Assembly: GCA_009699915.1 (NCBI GenBank)
Contig: WLNG01000124.1
Span: forward strand, 1-5,127
From: Actinomycetota bacterium
GTDB lineage: Bacteria; Actinomycetota; Thermoleophilia; Solirubrobacterales; Solirubrobacteraceae
Length of the DNA stretch: 5,127 nt
Direction of reading: 5' to 3'
Shown in pieces: positions 1-4,122 of the stretch (position 1 is the first letter of the stretch; every line of letters starts with the position of its first letter). The notes under the pieces were generated by a model. The model saw only the letters and a list, made by a program, of their open reading frames with translations. It made no database searches and was not told the DNA's origin. The position numbers and the translations under genes are program-made.

Positions 1-321
1 ATCCGCGTCGAGGGCCAAGCCTTCGGCGATGTCCCGCTCAACCTCGAGATGAAGCTCGAGGTCTGGGACTCCCCGAACTCGGCCGGCATCGTGATCGACG
101 CCGTGCGGCTGCTGAAGCTGGCGCTCAACCACGGCGTCTCCGGTCAGCTCGATGGCCCGAGCTCCTACCTGATGAAGTCGCCCAAGAACCAGCGCCCGGA
201 CGACAAGGCGCGTGAGGACACCGAGCAGTTCATCGCCAAGTACGCCGGCAAGGGTGGTCCGAAGAGCCGCCCGAAGAGCCGCACCGCCGCAAAGCCTGCG
301 GCGCGCGCCAAGCGCTCCTAG
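1..321 (+). CDS. ino1: Inositol-1-phosphate synthase, C-terminal part (5' end outside window)
   Basis: The enzyme converts glucose 6-phosphate to 1D-myo-inositol 3-phosphate with NAD in the cytoplasm. It is the entry step for phosphatidylinositol and, in many actinobacteria, mycothiol. The frame is open from base 1 and shows 106 codons before TAG. Seen: the family's C-terminal signature, with the stretch [12 protein letters not shown] around visible residues 18-29, then a helix [22 protein letters not shown] near residues 52-61 and a [13 protein letters not shown] end. The Lys of MKSP is probably a conserved active-site residue, but I cannot confirm that alignment. The last ~23 residues after YAGKGG are a Lys/Arg/Ala/Pro-rich extension that the usual family end, as I recall it, lacks; it contains a perfect 12-base tandem repeat. 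The ATG at 49 is internal, because homology continues upstream ([13 protein letters not shown]). Likely a full-length protein of about 360-390 residues. The family assignment is very secure. Confidence 0.95.
   Translation: MRVEGQAFGDVPLNLEMKLEVWDSPNSAGIVIDAVRLLKLALNHGVSGQLDGPSSYLMKSPKNQRPDDKAREDTEQFIAKYAGKGGPKSRPKSRTAAKPAARAKRS
259..282 (+). repeat. Perfect 12-bp tandem duplication encoding PKSR-PKSR
   Basis: CCGAAGAGCCGC occurs twice head to tail (259-270 and 271-282), in frame, giving Pro-Lys-Ser-Arg twice inside the basic tail of inositol-1-phosphate synthase. Two identical units with no drift suggest a recent in-frame slippage or duplication event in a disordered tail, where length change is tolerated. 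Confidence 0.85.
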
Positions 322-332
322 CCGTCCGCGGG

Positions 333-363
333 CCGGGCCGCTCCGCAGCGCGGGGCGGCCCGG
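333..363 (+). terminator. GC-only hairpin, probable terminator of ino1
   Basis: Twelve bases after the ino1 stop, bases 333-346 pair with 350-363: a 14-bp stem with a single T-G wobble and a three-base AGC loop. No T-run follows, so it is not a canonical intrinsic terminator. Very stable GC stems without a U-tract are common at gene ends in high-GC actinobacteria. Its place between one stop and the next promoter-like box fits termination. It could also be a 3'-end stabiliser or a transcription pause site. Confidence 0.6.
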
Positions 364-392
364 AGCCCCGCACCATGCGGTCGCCCCCGGCG

Positions 393-405
393 TATGCTCA
401 GGACG
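393..405 (+). promoter_or_regulatory. Putative -10 box of a leaderless promoter for the GT-PHP gene
   Basis: TATGCT (393-398) fits the TANNNT -10 pattern and sits seven bases before the ATG at 406, the spacing expected if transcription starts at or next to the start codon. No clear TTGACA-like -35 is visible. A short inverted repeat (CCGCA/TGCGG, 368-380) lies where a -35 or an operator could be. A parallel arrangement precedes the gene at 3002. The box overlaps the alternative ATG at 394, which argues against that start. This is inference from pattern and spacing only. Confidence 0.45.
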
Positions 406-2292
406 ATGCCCGAGCGCCACGCGATCGCCCAGGTGACGCCCTACCCGTGGGAGCAGCCCCACGAGGTGAACGTCGCGATCGCCCACCTGTCGCATGAGCT
501 GGCCGCGCGCGGCCACCGCGTTGTCATCGTCGCGCCCTCGGAATCGGCGGAGCTCGTACGCGAGGGCCGTCGCCGCGCCCGCGACTCCGGCGAGAAGCTG
601 CTTGCAGCAGCGTCCGGAGAGCCGCTGGTCGTCGCCGTCGGCGAGGCGACCCCTGCACTTCCGGGCAGGCGCCGCACGGCGCTGCCGCTCGACGTCACGC
701 GCACCCTCAGCGACCTCTTCAACCACACGCCCTTCGACCTCTGCCATGTCCATGAGCCGTTCGCCCCGAGCGTCGCGGGCGCCGCACTGCGTGTCTCGCG
801 CGCGCTGAACATCGGCTCCTTCCACGCCCCGACCGAGCGACTCGTCACGACCCAGGTCACGCGTAAGGTCGTCGAGACGGTGCTCGGCCGACTCGACGCG
901 CGTACCGTCAGCTACCCGGCGACCGCGGAGGTCATGCAGCGCTACTTCCCCGCGACATACCGGCCGCTCGCCCCCGGATCCCCGCCGCTCGAACGCACCC
1001 CCCGCAGCGGGGACCTCCCGCTGCAGATCGCGTTCGTCGATGAGGAGGAGCGCCAGGCGCTGCGGCTCGTGCTGCGCTCGCTGCGGTTGCTGCGCACCGA
1101 ACTGCCGTGGGAGCTCGTGATCCTCAGCGATCGCGGCCCCTCCTCCACGCCGCTGCGTGCCGACCTGCGCGAGCGCGTGCGTTACGTGACGCCGGACGAG
1201 ATGTCCGAGGACGAGCTGCTCGCCGGCTCCGACGTGCTCGTCGCCGCCTCCGCGGGCGCTGCGCCGCAGCCGGCCCTGGTCGCACGAGCGAGCGCCGCGG
1301 GCGCAGTGCCGCTCGCGGCATCGCTCCCGGTCTACGCAGACGTCATCGGAGAAGGCGAACGCGGACTGCTCTTCCAGCCACGCGATCCGGAGGCGCTCGC
1401 CGAGCAACTCGACCGCCTGCTCGGCGACGAAGCCCTACGCGGGCGCCTGCGCGCGGCGGCAACACCCAGGCCCTGGTCCACCGTCGCCGATGAGCTCGAG
1501 GCCATCTACGCCGAGGTGACCGGCAGGCGCAAGGACCCGGGCGGCGATCCCGCGATCTGGCGGCGGATCGGGCAGCGGCCGCTGATCGATGTCGACCTGC
1601 ACATGCACACCGATCACAGCCACGACTGCGCGACCCCCGTCGAGGTGCTGATGGCGACGGCGCGCGAGCGCGGCCTCGGGGCGATCGCCGTCACCGAGCA
1701 CAACGAGATCTCCGGCGCCGTCGCGGCCGCAGCGCTGAGCGAGGAGTACGGGGTCAAGGTGATCCTTGCCGAGGAGGTGAAGACCGCCGACCAGGGCGAG
1801 GTCATCGGCCTCTTCATCAAGGAGCGGATCCCGCGCGGCATGAGCCTCGAGGAGACCGTCGCCGAGATCCGCCGCCAGGGCGGACTGGTCTACGTGCCGC
1901 ACCCGTTCGACCGCATGCATGCGGTTCCCGACTACGAGCACCTGCTGAAGATCGTCGAGGACATCGACATCATCGAGGTCTTCAACCCGCGCGTGGCGAT
2001 CGGCGCGTTCAACGAGGAGGCGGCGCGCTTCGCCGCCAAGTACCGGATCCCCGCGGGGGCCGGCTCCGACGCCCACGTCGCGCAGGGTCTGGGCACCGCA
2101 CGGGTGCGCATGCGCGACTTCGATGGCCCCGAGGAGTTCCTCGAGTCGATCCGCCACGCCGAGATCCTCACCCTCCCGACGAACTACGTGTACGTGCAGG
2201 CGCTGAAATTCCTCCAGACGAAGGCGACGCCGACGGCCGCGCGCCGCGGGGTCAAGGAGCGCCGCGTGCGGCGGGCGTCGCGCAAGAGCTGA
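406..2292 (+). CDS. Degenerate PimA-like GT4 glycosyltransferase fold fused to a PHP phosphoesterase domain
   Basis: A 628-residue two-part protein; residue numbers below count from the in-frame ATG at 394, so subtract four. Residues ~10-375 are a GT-B/GT4 fold resembling phosphatidylinositol mannosyltransferase PimA: an N-terminal Rossmann unit, FDLCHVHEPFAPS (114-126), SFHAP with His144 matching a PimA histidine, and a C-terminal half ending GERGLLFQPRDPEAL. The donor-site residues look lost: the Gly-Gly loop is His23-Glu24, the Arg/Lys of the GR...RKG motif fall in VDEEERQ (215-221), and both Glu of the E-x7-E motif are Ala290 and Arg298. Residues ~397-600 are a PHP domain with apparently complete metal ligands: DLHMH (401-405), TEHN (434-437), Glu461, HPFD (503-506), FNPR (530-533) and SDAH (558-561). 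An Arg/Lys-rich tail (610-632) follows. I chose ATG 406 because the ATG at 394 lies within a likely -10 box; neither has a well-spaced ribosome site. The gene is coupled by TGATG to the next one. The PHP part probably hydrolyses a phosphoester; the substrate is unknown. Confidence 0.85.
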   Translation: MPERHAIAQVTPYPWEQPHEVNVAIAHLSHELAARGHRVVIVAPSESAELVREGRRRARDSGEKLLAAASGEPLVVAVGEATPALPGRRRTALPLDVTRTLSDLFNHTPFDLCHVHEPFAPSVAGAALRVSRALNIGSFHAPTERLVTTQVTRKVVETVLGRLDARTVSYPATAEVMQRYFPATYRPLAPGSPPLERTPRSGDLPLQIAFVDEEERQALRLVLRSLRLLRTELPWELVILSDRGPSSTPLRADLRERVRYVTPDEMSEDELLAGSDVLVAASAGAAPQPALVARASAAGAVPLAASLPVYADVIGEGERGLLFQPRDPEALAEQLDRLLGDEALRGRLRAAATPRPWSTVADELEAIYAEVTGRRKDPGGDPAIWRRIGQRPLIDVDLHMHTDHSHDCATPVEVLMATARERGLGAIAVTEHNEISGAVAAAALSEEYGVKVILAEEVKTADQGEVIGLFIKERIPRGMSLEETVAEIRRQGGLVYVPHPFDRMHAVPDYEHLLKIVEDIDIIEVFNPRVAIGAFNEEAARFAAKYRIPAGAGSDAHVAQGLGTARVRMRDFDGPEEFLESIRHAEILTLPTNYVYVQALKFLQTKATPTAARRGVKERRVRRASRKS

Positions 2293-2945
2293 TGCACGGC
2301 GAGGGAGAGCCCAACGATCTGCCGAAACCCGGGGAACCCGTGCCTGCCACCGAAGACGAGATCCGCGAGAAGTACCTCGAGCGCGCCATCCGCGAGATGA
2401 ATGCGCTGACCCGGGACATCCAGGCCTGCCGGCACTGCCCGCGCGGGAACCTGATCCCGGTGCTGGGCTCCGGCCATCCACAGGCCGACGTGATGCTGAT
2501 CAAGCAGCGCGCCTTGACGGCTGAGATCGAGGAGGGCGTCGCCTTCTATGGCCGCGCCGGCTCCGCGCTCCAGAAGTCGCTTGCGCGGCTGGGCGTCGAC
2601 CCGCTCGCCGTCTACGGCACGGTCTGCGTGAAGTGCCCGGTCGGCGACCCGGCGCTTGCGGACCCCGCCTGCATCTCGCGTCTCACCGAGGAGATCGCGA
2701 TCGTCCAGCCGCGCCTGATCGTGGTGATGGGCGAGGAGGCGCTGAAGATCGTCAACGACCTTGAGCTGCCGCTTGCCCGCGAACTGACGTGGAGCCCCGG
2801 GGTCATTCAGGAGCTCACCCCAGGAACCGACGCGCTCGTCACGCCGGATATCGACGACGCGCTCGACGAAGAGGACGCCAAGCGCGCCTTCTGGGCCGCC
2901 TTCCGGGCGCTCGGCGACTGGTGGGCCGACCTTCCGCCGTACTGA
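2292..2945 (+). CDS. Uracil-DNA-glycosylase-fold [4Fe-4S] protein lacking canonical catalytic motifs
   Basis: 217 residues. The fold resembles family 4/5 uracil-DNA glycosylases, which excise uracil from DNA and carry an iron-sulfur cluster. Seen: CRHC (Cys46, Cys49), VLGSGHPQADVMLI (57-70) where the family has FGEG.P.A....VGE, GVAFYGRAGSAL (82-93) matching the G.PFVGRAG.LL motif, VYGTVCVKCP (107-116) matching VYITNVVKCRP, Cys127, and IVVMGEEAL (143-151) matching VIVTLG..AL. Cys46, 49, 115 and 127 can form the cluster; Cys115 to Cys127 (11 between) is shorter than the 14-17 I recall for family 4. The GEAPG active-site motif is replaced by IKQRAL (70-75). The C-terminal HPS/HPA motif is absent, its place apparently taken by VTPDID (183-188). 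It may therefore bind DNA or a nucleotide without glycosylase activity, or use different chemistry. The first ~25 residues are Pro/Glu-rich and probably disordered. The ATG shares one base with the preceding TGA, supporting this start; GTG 2340 is an alternative. Confidence 0.8.
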   Translation: MHGEGEPNDLPKPGEPVPATEDEIREKYLERAIREMNALTRDIQACRHCPRGNLIPVLGSGHPQADVMLIKQRALTAEIEEGVAFYGRAGSALQKSLARLGVDPLAVYGTVCVKCPVGDPALADPACISRLTEEIAIVQPRLIVVMGEEALKIVNDLELPLARELTWSPGVIQELTPGTDALVTPDIDDALDEEDAKRAFWAAFRALGDWWADLPPY

Positions 2946-2967
2946 GCCGTACGCGCGCACGCGCGGA

Positions 2968-3001
2968 TTGGGCAGGGGGCCATTCGGGGTATCCCGGCGC
3001 C
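2968..3001 (+). promoter_or_regulatory. Putative leaderless promoter for the small CxxC gene
   Basis: TTGGGC (2968-2973), a 16-base spacer and TATCCC (2990-2995) resemble -35 and -10 elements. The -10-like box ends six bases before the ATG at 3002. The only purine-rich stretch (AGGGGG, 2974-2979) is over 20 bases from the start codon, too far for a ribosome site. A GTAT(C/G)C(C/T) core with the same distance to the start occurs before the gene at 406. The last base of the -10 deviates from TANNNT, so confidence is limited. Confidence 0.4.
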
Positions 3002-3178
3002 ATGAGCCTTGAAGAGCGCACGATCGAGCCGCTCGGCGACCACTGCGAGGTCTGCGGTACGCAGCTGACGCAGGCTGAGCTCGAGGACATCCTCCAGACG
3101 GGAGGCCCGGTGCTCTGCGCGATCCACGCCGACGATCTCGTCGAAGACGAGGACGAGGACGAGGACGGTCCCGCCTAA
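3002..3178 (+). CDS. Small CxxC...CxxH putative zinc-binding protein with acidic tail
   Basis: 58 residues. I do not recognise a named family. Cys15-x2-Cys18 and Cys39-x2-His42 form a treble-clef or zinc-ribbon-like ligand set, with a predicted helix between them (LTQAELEDILQTGG, 22-35). HCEVCGTQLT resembles the knuckle of small zinc-finger proteins, and VLCAIHADDL the second half-site. The protein ends in eight alternating Glu/Asp residues (48-55) and GPA, so it is strongly acidic and unlikely to bind nucleic acid unaided. A protein-interaction or metal-buffering role is possible but unproven. A longer reading of this frame starting at 2789 would overlap most of the 3' end of the upstream gene, and its extension is low-complexity Arg-rich, so ATG 3002 is preferred. 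GC bias by codon position and the compact ligand spacing support a real gene. Its end overlaps the convergent gene by four bases. Confidence 0.7.
   Translation: MSLEERTIEPLGDHCEVCGTQLTQAELEDILQTGGPVLCAIHADDLVEDEDEDEDGPA
3146..3166 (+). repeat. Hexanucleotide GACGAG repeat (3.5 copies) in the acidic tail
   Basis: GACGAG is repeated three and a half times, encoding alternating Asp-Glu at the C-terminus of the small CxxC protein. Such an in-frame hexamer can expand or contract by slippage in steps of two residues, so tail length may vary between relatives. Confidence 0.8.
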
Positions 3179-4122
3179 GCGCCGGGCAGGATCAGCAGCT
3201 TGCCGAGCTTCCCGCCGGCTGCGAAGGCCTCGTAGGCGGCCGCGGCCTCGGCCAGCGGGAAGGTCCCGGTGATCGGAACGCGCGCCTGGCCGCGCTCGAA
3301 GACCGTCAGCACGTCACGCTCCACCGCTCGGGCGGCGGCCGCCTTCTCCTCCAGCGGCCGAGCGCGCAGCGTCGAGCCGCGCAGCGTCAGCATGTTGCCC
3401 ATCACGGCGAGCAGGTTGAGCTGCGCCTTGAACCCCGCCCCGACGCCGATCACGACGATGCGCCCGCCGCGGCGCATCGCGCGCAGGTTGGCCTCGAGGT
3501 TCGGAGCACCGATGAGCTCAAGCAGCACGTCATAGGGGCCGGCCTCGGCCGTCGCGTCGGGATCGAGGACCGCGCCGGCGCCGAGCGCTGCGACGGCCTC
3601 GTGCAGCTCGTGCCGGTGCACGGAGGCGGTGACGTGAGCGCCGGTCGCGGCGGCGATCTGGACCGCCGCGCTGCCGACCCCGCCGGCGGCGCCGCTGATC
3701 AGCACGCGCTCCCCGGCCTGCAGGCCGGCCTGCGTGATCAGGGCGTCGTGTGCGGTGGTGCAGGCCTCTGGAAGTCCGCCCGCGGCGATGTCGTCGACCG
3801 CATCGGGGACCGGCATCGCCTCGCGCTCGTGAACGACGCAGAGCTCGGCCTGGCCCCCGCCGCCGACGACGGCCATCACGCGGGCGCCCTGCGCGAAGCG
3901 CGTCGCTCCCTCGCCGAGCGCCTCGACCGTGCCGGCGAACTCGAGTCCGGGAATGTCCTGCGGCCAGCCGGGCGGCGCCGGGTAGCCGCCGCGCAGCTGG
4001 AGCAGATCGGCGCCGTTGACGCCTGCCGAGCCGACCCGCACAAGGATCTCGCCGGGGCCAGGGACCGGGTCCGGGTGCTCCTCGACGACCAGCCGACCCT
4101 CGCGGATCGTGACGGCGCGCAT
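3175..4122 (-). CDS. PIG3-type zinc-free NADPH:quinone oxidoreductase (MDR superfamily)
   Basis: 315 residues, typical full length. It belongs to the medium-chain dehydrogenase/reductase superfamily and probably reduces quinones or related electrophilic carbonyls with NADPH in the cytoplasm. N-terminal GroES-like domain (~1-120): GVNGADLLQLRGGYPAPPG (34-52) and IPGLEFAGTVEALG (57-70), where zinc alcohol dehydrogenases have GHE, so catalytic zinc is absent, as is a structural-zinc cysteine cluster. Rossmann domain (~120-260): ISGAAGGVGSAAVQIA (142-157), the NADP-binding AAGGVG loop, then YDVLLELIGAP (197-207) and GGRIVVIGVGAG (219-230). GSTLRARPLEEKA (249-261) is characteristic of the PIG3/QOR branch. 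A C-terminal IFPL-like element (ITGTFPLAEAAAAYEAF) and GKLGKLLI close the fold. Its ATG shares one base with the stop of the upstream methyltransferase (TGATG on the minus strand), indicating cotranscription and translational coupling. The stop overlaps the convergent small gene by four bases. The exact substrate cannot be read from sequence. Confidence 0.93.
   Translation of the reverse strand: MRAVTIREGRLVVEEHPDPVPGPGEILVRVGSAGVNGADLLQLRGGYPAPPGWPQDIPGLEFAGTVEALGEGATRFAQGARVMAVVGGGGQAELCVVHEREAMPVPDAVDDIAAGGLPEACTTAHDALITQAGLQAGERVLISGAAGGVGSAAVQIAAATGAHVTASVHRHELHEAVAALGAGAVLDPDATAEAGPYDVLLELIGAPNLEANLRAMRRGGRIVVIGVGAGFKAQLNLLAVMGNMLTLRGSTLRARPLEEKAAAARAVERDVLTVFERGQARVPITGTFPLAEAAAAYEAFAAGGKLGKLLILPGA

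Noticed and set aside
1435..2481. Long open frame (348 residues) on the minus strand opposite the PHP domain
   Set aside because: It is low-complexity, rich in Arg, Gly, Ala, Asp and Val/His blocks with no recognisable motif. It lies entirely opposite well-supported coding sequence and is a by-product of high GC.
2184..2960. Minus-strand open frame (258 residues) opposite the UDG-like gene
   Set aside because: Composition is typical of antisense to a high-GC gene and no family motif is visible, while the plus strand shows clear UDG-fold motifs.
2952..2965. Short CGCGC/GCGCG inverted repeat after the UDG-like gene as a terminator
   Set aside because: Only a five-base stem of alternating CG with no T-run; in DNA this GC-rich such repeats arise easily by chance.
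2789..3001. N-terminal extension of the small CxxC protein back to an ATG at 2789
   Set aside because: The extension is Arg-rich low complexity and overlaps the 3' part of the UDG-like gene; ATG 3002 with an upstream promoter-like box gives a compact, motif-bearing protein.
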